Source of the DNA: Gemmatimonadetes bacterium 13_1_20CM_4_69_16
GTDB taxonomy: Bacteria > Gemmatimonadota > Gemmatimonadetes > Gemmatimonadales > GWC2-71-9
Direction of reading: 5' to 3'
NCBI GenBank assembly: GCA_001919865.1
Contig: MNIR01000056.1
Span: 1-64,000, forward strand
DNA length: 64,000 bases
The position numbers and the translations under genes are program-made. The notes under the pieces are model-generated. The model was not told the origin of the DNA. It made no database searches and worked only from the letters and a program-made list of their open reading frames with translations. This document shows positions 24,604 to 33,839 of the stretch, piece after piece (within the stretch, counting starts at the first letter, position 1; every line of letters starts with the position of its first letter).

Positions 24604-25598
24604 GAGAGGGGCTTATCGATCTCGCGGCCGCCCGACTAGGAGGCAACGCGCTGCTTGCGAGCGACGAATTCTTCGCCCCCAAAAGCAACCTGCTGGAGCC
24701 GGGGCGCGGCGTGTTCATCGAAGGCCGGTACACGAAGCGCGGCAAGTGGATGGACGGTTGGGAAACCCGGCGCCGCCGCGGGCCGGGATACGACTGGTGC
24801 ATCATCCGGCTCGGTGCCCCGGGCGTGATTCGCGCCCTCACTGTGGACACCAATCATTTCCGCGGCAACCATCCAGCGGAGTGCTCGCTCGACGCGGTGG
24901 ACCTCGCCGGCGCGCCCACCGCGCGCCGCCTGCGCGCCCTCGGCGGCGCCTGGTTGGAGCGACTGCCCCGTGCGCCGCTCGCGGGGCATACCGAAAACGA
25001 CTTCTCGATCCGGGGTGACGCCCGTGCTACGCACGTCCGCCTCAACATCTACCCGGACGGCGGGGTGGCCCGGCTGCGTGTCTGGGGCGAGGCCCGGCCC
25101 GACTGGCGGCGGATCACGGCGGCGCGGCGGGGTGCCGGTCCGATCGACCTGGTCGCGGTGGAGCATGGCGGCCTGCCGCTCGCGACCAGCGATCAGTTTT
25201 TCAGCGAGCCGCTGAACCTCATAATGCCGGGGCGTCCGCGCGACATGGGTGACGGCTGGGAGACGCGCCGCCGCCGCGGTCCGGGACACGACTGGGTGGT
25301 GCTACGGCTGGGGCGGCGCGGCGTGATCGAGCGCTGCGAGCTGGACACGACCCACTTCAAAGGCAACTTCCCGGAGAGCGCGAGCCTCGAGGGATGCGAG
25401 GCGCCCGGGCTCGCCGGCTCCGCCCTGCCGCCGGACACCGCCGTGTGGCGCGAGCTCCTGGCGCGCACCGAGCTGCGGTCCAACGCCGTGCACCGCTTCG
25501 CGCTCGCGCGGGCGCGAGCGTCCGTCACGCACGTGCGACTCAACATCTTCCCCGACGGCGGGGTGGCACGGCTGCGGCTGTGGGGTCGGGTGACTTGA
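24591..25598 (+). CDS. alc: Allantoicase
   Basis: Splits allantoate into ureidoglycolate and urea. The protein has 335 residues and consists of two similar jelly-roll halves: DGWETRRRRGPGYDWCIIRLG with VDTNHFRGNHPAECSL in the first and DGWETRRRRGPGHDWVVLRLG with LDTTHFKGNFPESASL in the second (given as regions). The repeated architecture and LLASDEFFAPKSNLL / LATSDQFFSEPLNLI are diagnostic. ATG 24591 lies inside the allB end, and the protein begins with the expected family N-terminus soon after. This is the last visible step of the pathway here; no ureidoglycolate lyase or amidohydrolase follows. Confidence 0.93.
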   Translation: MGALREGLIDLAAARLGGNALLASDEFFAPKSNLLEPGRGVFIEGRYTKRGKWMDGWETRRRRGPGYDWCIIRLGAPGVIRALTVDTNHFRGNHPAECSLDAVDLAGAPTARRLRALGGAWLERLPRAPLAGHTENDFSIRGDARATHVRLNIYPDGGVARLRVWGEARPDWRRITAARRGAGPIDLVAVEHGGLPLATSDQFFSEPLNLIMPGRPRDMGDGWETRRRRGPGHDWVVLRLGRRGVIERCELDTTHFKGNFPESASLEGCEAPGLAGSALPPDTAVWRELLARTELRSNAVHRFALARARASVTHVRLNIFPDGGVARLRLWGRVT

Positions 25599-25685
25599 CG
25601 GTGCCGCCCTGTGCCCGAGCTGAAGCCTGGGCTCGGCAGTGCACTGCCCTTGAGGGCAATGATCGCCAAGCACACGGTTCAGTGT
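25599..25685 (+). other. Palindrome-rich gap between alc and uraD
   Basis: This 87-base stretch has imperfect dyads (GAGC-GGCTC around a TGAAGCCT loop, then GCCCTTGAGGGC) and a flavour similar to the palindromic element in dnaE2. It may be a member of the same repeat class or an intra-operon mRNA structure. It creates an alternative ATG at 25659 for uraD. Confidence 0.4.
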
Positions 25686-26174
25686 GTGAATAAGGTGGCG
25701 GCGTACCTGAACAGCCTGGCGGAAGACAAGGCGCGATCGGCGCTCGCCAAGTGTTGCGGCGCACAGCGCTGGGTGGACGAGCTACTCGCCGCCCGCCCGT
25801 TCACGAGCGACGCCGCGCTGCTGGCCCACGCCGAGCGCGCCTGGTGGGCGCTGGGGCGGGAGGACTGGCTGGAGGCGTTTCAGGACCACCCGCGCATCGG
25901 CGAACGCACGGCCGAGGAGTGGTCCCGCCGCGAACAGGCTGGCGTGGACACGGCCGCAGCCGCGACGCGCGCGGCCCTCGCCCGTGAGAACGTCGCCTAC
26001 ATCGAGCGCTTTGGGTACCTGTTCTTGACGTGCGCCACGGGAAAGACCGCTGGCGAGCTGCTCGGCGAGCTGCGCCGCCGTCTCGGGAACGATCCGGCCA
26101 CGGAGCTGCGGATCGCGGCGGGAGAGCAGGCGAAGATCACCCGGCTCCGACTCGAGAAACTGGTGGCCCCATGA
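25686..26174 (+). CDS. uraD: OHCU decarboxylase
   Basis: Converts 2-oxo-4-hydroxy-4-carboxy-5-ureidoimidazoline to S-allantoin. The protein has about 162 residues. The family core is clear: CCGAQRWVDELLAARPF, WWALGREDWLEAFQDHPRIGER with the catalytic histidine in HPRIG, ENVAYIERFGYLFLTCATGKT, and RRLGNDP near the end. GTG 25686 was preferred because it puts the protein start near the family's usual position; ATG 25659 and GTG 25695 are alternatives, and the upstream bases look like a repeat rather than coding. The stop overlaps uraH by four bases (ATGA). Confidence 0.9.
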   Translation: MNKVAAYLNSLAEDKARSALAKCCGAQRWVDELLAARPFTSDAALLAHAERAWWALGREDWLEAFQDHPRIGERTAEEWSRREQAGVDTAAAATRAALARENVAYIERFGYLFLTCATGKTAGELLGELRRRLGNDPATELRIAAGEQAKITRLRLEKLVAP

Positions 26175-26509
26175 GCGGAATCACGACCCACGTCCTGGAC
26201 ACCGCGCGCGGCCGGCCCGCCGCCGGCGTCGCCGTCTCGTTGGCACTGCAGACGGGCGACGGCTGGACCGAGCTCGCAGCCGCCCCGACCGACGCCGGCG
26301 GCCGCCTCGCGAACCTGCTGCCCGCGCAGGTCAAGAACCCGGCCGGCACTTACCGTCTGAGGTTCGACGTGGAGCCGTACTTCGCAGCCCAGGGGGCCAC
26401 GCCGTTCTACCCGTACGTAGAGGTCGTCTTTCAGGTCCGAGACGCAGGGGACTACCACGTGCCGCTCCTCGTGAGCCCCTTCGGCTACACCACTTACCGC
26501 GGCAGCTGA
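26171..26509 (+). CDS. uraH: 5-hydroxyisourate hydrolase (transthyretin-like)
   Basis: Opens 5-hydroxyisourate to OHCU. The protein has 112 residues. The N-terminal TTHVLDTARGRPAAGV holds the first catalytic histidine, arginine-containing YRLRFDVEPYF follows, FYPYVEVVFQV is the transthyretin strand, and the C-terminus ends YRGS, the signature tetrapeptide of the hydrolase as opposed to transthyretin. No signal peptide is seen, so it is cytoplasmic. It sits between uraD and puuD, in the functional neighbourhood expected. Confidence 0.95.
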   Translation: MSGITTHVLDTARGRPAAGVAVSLALQTGDGWTELAAAPTDAGGRLANLLPAQVKNPAGTYRLRFDVEPYFAAQGATPFYPYVEVVFQVRDAGDYHVPLLVSPFGYTTYRGS

Positions 26510-26520
26510 GCGCTGCCCCG

Positions 26521-27723
26521 GTGGACGCCCACCTCAGCCAGTGGCTCAATCTGGCGCTTCGCTGGAGCCACGTGATCACGGGCGTCGCGTGGATCGGGAC
26601 ATCGTTCTACTTCAACTGGCTGAACGGCCGGCTCGCGCCGCCCCCAGCCGAGCGCGCCGAGCCGGGCGTCGCCGGAGAGCTCTGGTCGGTCCACGGCGGT
26701 GGGTTCTACCGCGTGGTCAAGTACACGGTCGCTCCCGCGGCGCTTCCTTCCACGCTTCACTGGTTCAAGTGGGAGGCGTACGCGACGTGGCTGAGTGGCT
26801 TCGTCCTGCTCGTCCTGATCTACTATCTCGACGCGGCCGCCTACCTCGTCGACACCCAGGTCTCGACGCTCAGCCCGCGAGCCGCGATCGCCGTGGGCGT
26901 GGGAGCACTCGTCGGCAGTTGGCTCGTCTACGACGCGCTGTGCCGGTCGCGTCTCGGCCAGGCACCGCTCGCGCTCGCGGGCGTGCTGTTCGTCCTCGGC
27001 GTGGCACTCGCCTGGGGCCTCACGCAGCTGTTCGCTCCCCGCGCCGCCTATCTCCACGTCGGCGCTGCGATCGGGACGATCATGGCGGCGAACGTGCTCA
27101 TGGTGATCATCCCGGCCCAGCAGGAGATGGTCGCGGCACTGGCACAGGGACGCCTGCCGGACGCGACCCGCGGCCGGCAGGCGGCGCTCCGCTCGCTTCA
27201 CAACAACTACTTCACGCTCCCCGTGTTGTTCATCATGGTGAGCAGCCACTATCCGGCGACTTACGGTCACCGGCTGAACTGGCTGATCCTCGCGGGATTG
27301 GCGGTGGTGGGCGTGGCGACGCGACACTGGTTCAATCTGCGGAACCAGGGTCGCCACAACATGTGGCTCCTGCCGGGCGCGGCTGTCGCGCTGGTCGCGC
27401 TGGCGCTGATCACCGCGCCCCACGGCGATGGGGCCCCGAGTGGTCCTGCCGGGAAGCCCGCCGTCTCGTTCGCCGACGTGCGGGTGATCGTGGCGCGACG
27501 CTGCGCGCCATGCCACTCGGCCGCGCCCACCGTCGCCGGACTCGCGGCCGCGCCGCTCGGAATCGCGCTCGACACACCGGAAGAGATTCGCGCCCGGGCC
27601 GAGCGGATCCTCGCGGTCGCGGTTGTGACCCACACCATGCCGCTCGGAAACGTGACGGCGATGACGGACCAGGAGCGGGCGCTGCTGGGGAATTGGATCC
27701 GCAGCGGGGCAACGCTCCGGTAG
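26521..27723 (+). CDS. puuD: Membrane urate hydroxylase PuuD with C-terminal cytochrome c domain
   Basis: Oxidises urate to 5-hydroxyisourate at the cytoplasmic membrane. The protein has 400 residues and starts at GTG 26521. It contains about eight membrane helices with WSHVITGVAWIGTSFYFNWLN, WFKWEAYATWLSGF and LHNNYFTLPVLFIMVSSHYP, which are PuuD hallmarks. A soluble C-terminal segment has a haem c site CAPCH at about residue 330 and a distal methionine in HTMPLGNVTAM. Electrons would pass to the respiratory chain, so no peroxide-forming uricase is needed. It closes the run BKACE-allB-alc-uraD-uraH-puuD. Confidence 0.93.
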   Translation: MDAHLSQWLNLALRWSHVITGVAWIGTSFYFNWLNGRLAPPPAERAEPGVAGELWSVHGGGFYRVVKYTVAPAALPSTLHWFKWEAYATWLSGFVLLVLIYYLDAAAYLVDTQVSTLSPRAAIAVGVGALVGSWLVYDALCRSRLGQAPLALAGVLFVLGVALAWGLTQLFAPRAAYLHVGAAIGTIMAANVLMVIIPAQQEMVAALAQGRLPDATRGRQAALRSLHNNYFTLPVLFIMVSSHYPATYGHRLNWLILAGLAVVGVATRHWFNLRNQGRHNMWLLPGAAVALVALALITAPHGDGAPSGPAGKPAVSFADVRVIVARRCAPCHSAAPTVAGLAAAPLGIALDTPEEIRARAERILAVAVVTHTMPLGNVTAMTDQERALLGNWIRSGATLR

Positions 27724-27792
27724 GGCCCGAGGCGAGGGTGACGGGTGACGGGCATCACAGAGGAAGAGCGGGATTCCGACCACACCTTCGCC

Positions 27793-29109
27793 ATGGACGT
27801 TCCCGTCTCAGAACGACCCCGCGTCCCCGCAGTGCTCGCCGTCGCGCTCGCCGGCGTCCTCGCGTCGCTCGGCTGCGAGAGCACTGCCACCGGCGCGAGC
27901 GGGGGAAGCGGTGCCGTGGCGGACCCGACCCTGCTGCCGGTCGCGAGCGGCCAAGCCCCGAATGTCGCCGCGTACGACGCGCTCAACCTCGTCAACCAGC
28001 CGGCGGGCTTCACGTACAATGACCCCGTGACCCACGTGAAGATCTGGAAGGTCACGAGCGGCACCATCCCCGCGGTGAACACCAGCGCCGGGCACGACTA
28101 CGCGGACGGAGGAAACCGAGCGAGCCTCGGCTGGGGCCCCGACAACAACTCGCACACCATTCTGATCCGCGGTGACGGGATGGCTTACCACCTGGTGGAT
28201 TTCACCCGTGGCGTGGGCTTCAGCAACTATCGCGTCCTCCCGGCTGGCGCTCAGCCGGACCGGGACCTGTGCTTCTCGTTCTCGAACCTCGCGAGCCAGC
28301 CGCGCATCGCGTACGTCCTCCACAACGGCGTGCTGCTGCGGTTCAACACGCAGACGATGCAGCTGGAGAACACCGGAAACTTCCCGCACAGCTTGAACGC
28401 GTTCGCCTGGCTCCAGCACGACAGGAACGACGTGTGGTTCGTCGGGTTGGTGAACGCCACCACGGCATTCGCGTGGAACGGCCAGACGAATCAGTACTTC
28501 ACGCATTCCGAGAGCTGGTTGGACGAGGGACGTCTGGAGCGCGACGGGCGCTACGTAGTCCTCACCAACGGGGGAGGCCAGGTTCGTCTCTGGGACCTGT
28601 CCGACAATTCGTTCGGCCCCACCCAGAACGAGGGCATCAACTTCTGGTTCGCGCACAACGCGAGCCTCCGTAGTCGGTGGGTGACCGCCGACGTGAACGT
28701 GAGCGCCCCTTTCGCCGAAGACCGTTATGCGGTGAGCGGGGGTAGCGTGGTCAAAACGCAGATTCTGAACCAAAGCGCTGGCACGCTCGTCCACCACGCC
28801 GGCAATTGGGTGCAATCCGATGCCGAGCTGGGCGGAGATCTGAACCGACAGTGGTCGTTCCTGAGCGGGTATGACGATGACCCTCGGTGGGCCAATTCGG
28901 TCCTTTGGCAGCATGCGATCGGGGTGCAACGCAGCGACGGAAGCGATCAGCGTCTGTTATTGCACCACTACTCCCTCAATCCGGGGCCCAGCTACTGGGC
29001 CATCCCTTGGGGCACGCCCAGCCCGGATGGCAAGGTGGTGATCTTCAACTCCAACATGAACGGCGCTGCGCGCTACGATCTGTTCGTGGCCGAAGTGCCG
29101 CTTCGCTGA
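27793..29109 (+). CDS. Predicted lipoprotein of unknown function
   Basis: Protein of 438 residues. ATG 27793 gives a lipoprotein signal: VLAVALAGVLASLGC with the lipobox cysteine, followed by a Ser/Gly-rich linker. The body has repeated WxxD and Y-V-L-x-N-G patterns (for example VLHNGVLLRFN, VVLTNGGGQVRLWDLSDN, IAYVLH) that suggest a beta-propeller, and ends GTPSPDGKVVIFNSNMNG, a WD40/TolB-like blade. The longer frame from 27745 is less likely because it would bury the signal. Short GTGACGG repeats precede it (27737-27752). It is outer-membrane or periplasm anchored. The gene is convergent with the xanthine dehydrogenase operon; no functional link is evident. Confidence 0.65.
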   Translation: MDVPVSERPRVPAVLAVALAGVLASLGCESTATGASGGSGAVADPTLLPVASGQAPNVAAYDALNLVNQPAGFTYNDPVTHVKIWKVTSGTIPAVNTSAGHDYADGGNRASLGWGPDNNSHTILIRGDGMAYHLVDFTRGVGFSNYRVLPAGAQPDRDLCFSFSNLASQPRIAYVLHNGVLLRFNTQTMQLENTGNFPHSLNAFAWLQHDRNDVWFVGLVNATTAFAWNGQTNQYFTHSESWLDEGRLERDGRYVVLTNGGGQVRLWDLSDNSFGPTQNEGINFWFAHNASLRSRWVTADVNVSAPFAEDRYAVSGGSVVKTQILNQSAGTLVHHAGNWVQSDAELGGDLNRQWSFLSGYDDDPRWANSVLWQHAIGVQRSDGSDQRLLLHHYSLNPGPSYWAIPWGTPSPDGKVVIFNSNMNGAARYDLFVAEVPLR

Positions 29110-29115
29110 CTGACC

Positions 29116-29946
29116 TCACCGCCAGCCGCACGTCTCCCGCAGTTCGTCGTACAGCACCCGCGCCATCACGCGGCGCCGGTACTCCGCCGTGGAGCGTACG
29201 TCGTCTATGGGCGAAACGTCCCGCGCGATCGCGGGGAGCAGGTCGTCCGAGTCGCGCAGCACCGCCCCCTGCTGGAGCAGCCGCTCGATGGCGGGACAGC
29301 GGCGGATCGTAGGCGCCATGCTCGCCGCCACGACGCGCCAGCCGTCGTCCGATTGCGTGACGGCGAGCCCCACCTTGGCGATGGACTGTGCCCGGCGCGA
29401 GCCGACCTTCGCGAACGTCTGGTATGAGTACCGGCGCCGCGGGATCCGGACCGCCACGATGAGCTGGTCAGGCCGGCGCCGCATATCCTTGTACCCCGTA
29501 TAGAAACCGTCCAGCGGGACTTCCTCTGTCCCGCGCTGTGATTCGAGGACGACGACGGCACCATACGCCATGAGGGCGGGCACGCCATCCGCTGCGGGCG
29601 AGGCGTTCACGATATTCCCGGCCCACGTACCGCGCGCCTGGATCTGGATCGCCCCGACCTGCCGAGCGGCCGCGACCAACAAAGGGAACTCGTCACCGGC
29701 ACGCCGGTCCCGGATCACGTCCCAATAGGTGGTGAGCCCGCCCAGGATCAGCGCGTCCGCCGTCCAGCGGAGCGGCTTCAGCTCCTGGAGCTGCCAGAGA
29801 TCGACGTATGTCCGATCGCGCTCGCCCAGCCGCACCGGCCAGTGAACCAGGAGATCGGTGCCCCCGGCGATGGGAGTCGTCACGCCGTCGCGCCCAGCCA
29901 TGTGCGCGAGTGCGTCGCGCACTGTCTCGGGAAGGAGCAGCTTCAC
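29116..29946 (-). CDS. Xanthine dehydrogenase, FAD-binding subunit
   Basis: Middle electron-transfer subunit of a three-part molybdenum hydroxylase. The protein has 276 residues. FAD-binding signatures are PIAGGTDLLVHW, and ARGTWAGNIVNASPAADGVPAL, where xanthine dehydrogenases usually have GGNIxxASPxxD. A C-terminal CO-dehydrogenase flavoprotein-like domain follows. GTG 29946 overlaps the stop of the iron-sulfur gene by four bases (GTGA). It is the last gene of the minus-strand operon: molybdenum subunit, 2Fe-2S subunit, FAD subunit. Confidence 0.9.
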   Translation of the reverse strand: MKLLLPETVRDALAHMAGRDGVTTPIAGGTDLLVHWPVRLGERDRTYVDLWQLQELKPLRWTADALILGGLTTYWDVIRDRRAGDEFPLLVAAARQVGAIQIQARGTWAGNIVNASPAADGVPALMAYGAVVVLESQRGTEEVPLDGFYTGYKDMRRRPDQLIVAVRIPRRRYSYQTFAKVGSRRAQSIAKVGLAVTQSDDGWRVVAASMAPTIRRCPAIERLLQQGAVLRDSDDLLPAIARDVSPIDDVRSTAEYRRRVMARVLYDELRETCGWR

Positions 29947-30407
29947 ACAGGTGGCTCGCCGTGGCCGAGGGCGGTGCTGACGGCGTCGACGATCCCGTCG
30001 TAGCCGGTGCAGCGGCACAGGTTGCCGGCCATGAGCTCGCGAATCGTGTGCGTCTCGAGGAGCTCGGGATGCGCGCCGATCCACAGCGCCGTCATGACCA
30101 CGCCGGGGGTACAGGCGCCGCACTGCGTCGCGCCCTGCGCGAGGAATGGACCGAGCCGCTCGGCGGCAATGGCTTCGACGCTCTCCACCCGCGCGCCGCG
30201 CACTTGGTAGGTCGGGACGAGACAGGAATTCACGGGCAGTCCGTCCAGGTATACCGTGCAGGCGCCGCACTCGCCTTCACCGCATCCTTCCTTCGTGCCG
30301 GTGAGCCCGAGGCGGTAGCGCAGCGTGTCGAGCAGACGCTCCGCGGGGTCGAGGTCGAGCGAGACGGCGGCACCGTTGAGGGTGAAGACGACCTGGACAG
30401 TCGACAT
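29943..30407 (-). CDS. Xanthine dehydrogenase, 2Fe-2S subunit
   Basis: Protein of 154 residues carrying two 2Fe-2S clusters. The first (plant ferredoxin-like) uses CGEGECGAC plus a later cysteine in VNSCLVP; the second uses CGACTPG and CRCTGYDG. LLDTLRYRLGLTGTKEGC matches the family closely. ATG 30407 shares a base with the stop of the molybdenum subunit (TGATG). It passes electrons from the molybdenum centre to FAD. Confidence 0.95.
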   Translation of the reverse strand: MSTVQVVFTLNGAAVSLDLDPAERLLDTLRYRLGLTGTKEGCGEGECGACTVYLDGLPVNSCLVPTYQVRGARVESVEAIAAERLGPFLAQGATQCGACTPGVVMTALWIGAHPELLETHTIRELMAGNLCRCTGYDGIVDAVSTALGHGEPPV

Positions 30408-32587
30408 CAACGCGTCAAGTCCATGAGCCGTTCCGGCGTCAGCGGGATCGCGCGCGGCTCCGTCCCCGTGGCCGCCGCCACCGCGTTCAGGATCGCGGGC
30501 GCGGGGCCGTCGATGGGCAGCTCACCCAGTCCTTTCGCCCCCTGCGCCCCGTGCGGGTAGGGATTCTCGACGAACGCCACGCGGATCGGCGGGACGTCGT
30601 CGCTCGTGGGGATCAAGTAATTCGTGAGCTGGTTGTTGACCATCGCCCCGTCCTTGAATTTGCACTCCTCCATCAACGCCCAGCCCACACCCTGCACCAC
30701 ACCACCCTGCACCTGACCCCGCGCCAACGTCGGGTTGATCACCTTGCCCACCTCCTGCACGGCCACGAAGTCGATCACCCGCGTCGCACAGGTTCGGAGA
30801 TCCACCTCGACCTCGGCGACGTAGGCGGCCCAGGCAAACGCCCCGTAGGCGTCGCCCTGGTAGCGCTGCTCGTCCCAGGAAATGCCCGGCGGAGGCTCGT
30901 ACACCGCCTCCCCCACCAGTCGACCGCCGGGATGGGCCGCGTACCAGTGCGCGATAGCGTCCTTCACCACCGAGCCCCGCGCCCGGTCGTCGAGCCCGAC
31001 CCGGGTTCGCAGGTCGTCGACGGCGCGCTCGATCAGGTGCCCGACCACCATGGTGGTGCGCGATGCGACGGTGGGCCCGCTGTTCGGGACGCGCGCGGTA
31101 TCCGGCTCGCCGATGACGACGTCGTCCGGTGTCACCCCGAGCCGCTCCGCCGCGATTTGTGTGAACACGGTCAGCGTGCCCTGTCCCATCTCGATGTTCG
31201 CGCTCAACACCTCGATCCGGCCGTCCGGCAGCCCCGCGACGCGGAGTCGGGAATTCAGGTGTACTTCACCCCCGCCCGTGAACCCGGCGCCGTGGTAGAA
31301 CGTGGCGAGGCCGATGCCGCGCCGTTTGCTCCGCTGCGCCGCATTGAAGGCGGTGTGCGCCCGCCGCTTTTCCTCGAATGTGGAGAGCGCGAGGGCCCGC
31401 TCGAGCACAGCCACACGGTCGGTCCCATCCTGGATCACCTGGCCGGTGGCAGTGCGTTGGCCGTCACGGATCAGGTTCTTCCGTCGCAGCTCCACCGGAT
31501 CCATGCGGAGCGTCCGCGCGATCACGTCCATGTGGCGCTCGCACGCGAACAGCGTTTGCGGAGCGCCGAACCCGCGGAACGCCCCGAAGGGCACCGCGTT
31601 GCTAAACATGGCGCGCCCGGCGATGCGGACATGGTCGCAGGCGTACGGCCCCGCCGCGTGGATGATCCCGCGGGACAGGACCACGGGGGACAGCGTCACG
31701 TAGGCACCGCCGTCGAGGATGACCTCGATATCCTGGGCGAGGAGCCGCCCGTCCTCGGTGAGTCCCGTGCGGTGGCGCACCAACGCCGGATGGCGTTTGG
31801 TCGTCGCCGCCATGTCCTCCGAGCGGTCGTACACCAGCTTGACCGGGCGGCGGGCTTTGAGCGCGAGTAGCGCCGCGTGCAGCGCGATGGTGGAGGGGTA
31901 CTCCTCCTTGCCCCCGAAGCCGCCGCCGGTGGGCGCCTGAATCACGCGCACCCGCCGCTCGTCGCGTCCGAGAGCGTGTTGCAGGGCGTTGAGTACGTAG
32001 TACGGGCACTGCATCGAGCCTTTGACCACCAGCACGTCTTCCTCGAGCCAGGCGATCATCCCCTGGGTCTCGAGGTAGACGTGCTCCTGCGCGCCGGTCT
32101 CGTACGCGCCCTCGACCACGACGGGGGCGTGGGCGAGCGCCCGTTCCACGTCGCCCTTCTCGATCTTGAGCTGCTTGAGCACGTTGTCCGCCGCGTACTG
32201 GATCTGCTCGGGGCGCGGGGCGACGCGAAAGTCCAGCGCCGCGGGCTCCGGCACGACCACGATCTCGACCGCCTGAGCCGCGCGCCGCGCCATCTCGCGT
32301 GAGGGATGTGCCACCAGCAGCACCGCTTCGTGCACGTGCCGCACGTGGCTCGCCGCGAGCACCGGCTGGTCGCGCTCGATGAGCAAGATCTCGTTCGGGC
32401 CCGGGATATCCCGGTGATCGACGATCACGAACTCGGACCAGTCGACGTCGTTCCCGAAGCGCACCGCGGTGATGCGACCCCGGGGGGCCGGACTCCGGAC
32501 CGTCATGCCCCACAGGAAGTTCTCAAGCGGTAGGTCGTCGACGTAGCGCTCGCGGCCGGTGAGCTTGGCGAGGCCTTCGCGACGTTG
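30407..32587 (-). CDS. Xanthine dehydrogenase, molybdenum-binding subunit
   Basis: Catalytic subunit of about 726 residues that hydroxylates hypoxanthine and xanthine to urate, feeding puuD on the opposite strand. Molybdopterin-contact motifs include PTGGGFGGKEEYP, FGAFRGFGAPQ, IEMGQGTLTVFTQIA and the catalytic glutamate in GAKGLGELP. The substrate could be another purine or aldehyde, but the adjacent complete urate pathway supports xanthine. GTG 32587 is preceded by GGAG at a good distance and starts just before VQRREGLAKLTGRERYVDD, the usual beginning. A longer frame from GTG 32668 adds 27 residues with no family match. Confidence 0.9.
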   Translation of the reverse strand, partial: QRREGLAKLTGRERYVDDLPLENFLWGMTVRSPAPRGRITAVRFGNDVDWSEFVIVDHRDIPGPNEILLIERDQPVLAASHVRHVHEAVLLVAHPSREMARRAAQAVEIVVVPEPAALDFRVAPRPEQIQYAADNVLKQLKIEKGDVERALAHAPVVVEGAYETGAQEHVYLETQGMIAWLEEDVLVVKGSMQCPYYVLNALQHALGRDERRVRVIQAPTGGGFGGKEEYPSTIALHAALLALKARRPVKLVYDRSEDMAATTKRHPALVRHRTGLTEDGRLLAQDIEVILDGGAYVTLSPVVLSRGIIHAAGPYACDHVRIAGRAMFSNAVPFGAFRGFGAPQTLFACERHMDVIARTLRMDPVELRRKNLIRDGQRTATGQVIQDGTDRVAVLERALALSTFEEKRRAHTAFNAAQRSKRRGIGLATFYHGAGFTGGGEVHLNSRLRVAGLPDGRIEVLSANIEMGQGTLTVFTQIAAERLGVTPDDVVIGEPDTARVPNSGPTVASRTTMVVGHLIERAVDDLRTRVGLDDRARGSVVKDAIAHWYAAHPGGRLVGEAVYEPPPGISWDEQRYQGDAYGAFAWAAYVAEVEVDLRTCATRVIDFVAVQEVGKVINPTLARGQVQGGVVQGVGWALMEECKFKDGAMVNNQLTNYLIPTSDDVPPIRVAFVENPYPHGAQGAKGLGELPIDGPAPAILNAVAAATGTEPRAIPLTPERLMDLTR

Positions 32588-32759
32588 CACGGGGGACTCC
32601 GTGGCGGGGGAATGAGCGGACGGGTTGAGGAATTCTGAGCGGCGCGACCGGAAAGGGCAACCATGCACGACTCACGGCCGTCGGAGGTGAGGGGGCGGCT
32701 GTCGCCTGAACGAACGCCGGGCATTGCACCCACGCCTTCCGGCGGGTAGCGTTGCGCCC

Positions 32760-33824
32760 ATGCCGATTCCCACCGAACCCATCGGAAGCATTCCGCGGCC
32801 GCCTGAGCTCCTGGCGGCAGTAACGGAGTTCGCCGCCGGTAAGATTTCCCGCGAGCAGCTGCGCGCGCGCTCCGAGCAGGCGATTCGCGAAACGGTTCGA
32901 CGCTTCGAGGCGACCGGCTCGCCGGTCATCACCGACGGGGAACAGGCCAAGCCGTCGTTTGCCACCTACCCGATCGATGGGCTCGAGAACCTGGCTCCCG
33001 ACGGGATCACGATCCCCTTCGCCGACGGCCACGTCCGGCAGTTGCCCCGGCTCACCGCGGGCCCGTTTCGGTACCGGACCTACGCGTCGTCCTATCTCGA
33101 GGAGGCGAAGCGGCACACCCGCGTTCCCCTCAAGCAGGCCGTGATCTCGGCCTCGGCCCTCAGCCTTCTCTATCCCCCAGAAGGCATTGACGGCTATCCG
33201 AGAGCCGCGTTCCTCGAGGACCTCGTTCGCGAGGCCGAGACCGATATTCGGCGTTGCTTGCAGCTGGGCGCGCACGACGTTCAGATCGACTTCACCGAGG
33301 GACGGCTGTGCGTTAAGCTCGACCCGTCACAGCAGCTCCTCGAGAGCTTCATCGAGCTCAACAACCGCGTCCTGAGCCGGTTCTCAGCGGAGGAGCGGAG
33401 ACGCATCGGCGTTCATACCTGCCCCGGCGGCGACCGGGACTCCACCCACAGCGCCGACGTGGACTACGGTGAGCTGCTGCCGGGCCTCTTCCAGCTGAAG
33501 GTCGGCAACTTCTACATCCAGCTGGCCAGCGAGCGCGACCGCGGGAAGGTGCTACGAATCCTGAGGGACCACGTCAAGCCCGACCAGAGCGTCTTCGTCG
33601 GCGTGATCAATCCGATCGATGCGAGAGTCGAGACACCGGAAGCAGTGCGGGACCGCGTCCTGGAAGCCGCCGAATACATCCCCTTGAACCAACTGGGGAC
33701 GACCGACGACTGCGGCTTTGCTCCGTTCGGCGACGACACCTCGACCTCGCGCGAAACGGCCTTCGAGAAGATTCGCGCTCGCGTCGCCGGTACCGCGCTC
33801 GCCGCCAAGCAACTGCGGGTGTGA
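32760..33824 (+). CDS. MetE C-terminal-like cobalamin-independent methyltransferase
   Basis: Protein of 354 residues equivalent to the catalytic barrel of methionine synthase MetE without the N-terminal half. The zinc-ligand pattern is present: HTC in IGVHTCPGGDRDST and a later cysteine in TTDDCGFAPFGDD. N-terminal TEPIGSIPRPPELL and SPVITDGEQAKPSF are shared with short MetE-like proteins. It may transfer a methyl group to homocysteine or to another thiol; short homologues often use other donors. It is divergent from the xanthine dehydrogenase operon and convergent with lhr. Confidence 0.85.
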   Translation: MPIPTEPIGSIPRPPELLAAVTEFAAGKISREQLRARSEQAIRETVRRFEATGSPVITDGEQAKPSFATYPIDGLENLAPDGITIPFADGHVRQLPRLTAGPFRYRTYASSYLEEAKRHTRVPLKQAVISASALSLLYPPEGIDGYPRAAFLEDLVREAETDIRRCLQLGAHDVQIDFTEGRLCVKLDPSQQLLESFIELNNRVLSRFSAEERRRIGVHTCPGGDRDSTHSADVDYGELLPGLFQLKVGNFYIQLASERDRGKVLRILRDHVKPDQSVFVGVINPIDARVETPEAVRDRVLEAAEYIPLNQLGTTDDCGFAPFGDDTSTSRETAFEKIRARVAGTALAAKQLRV

Positions 33825-33839
33825 CCGGCAGCTGCCGGC

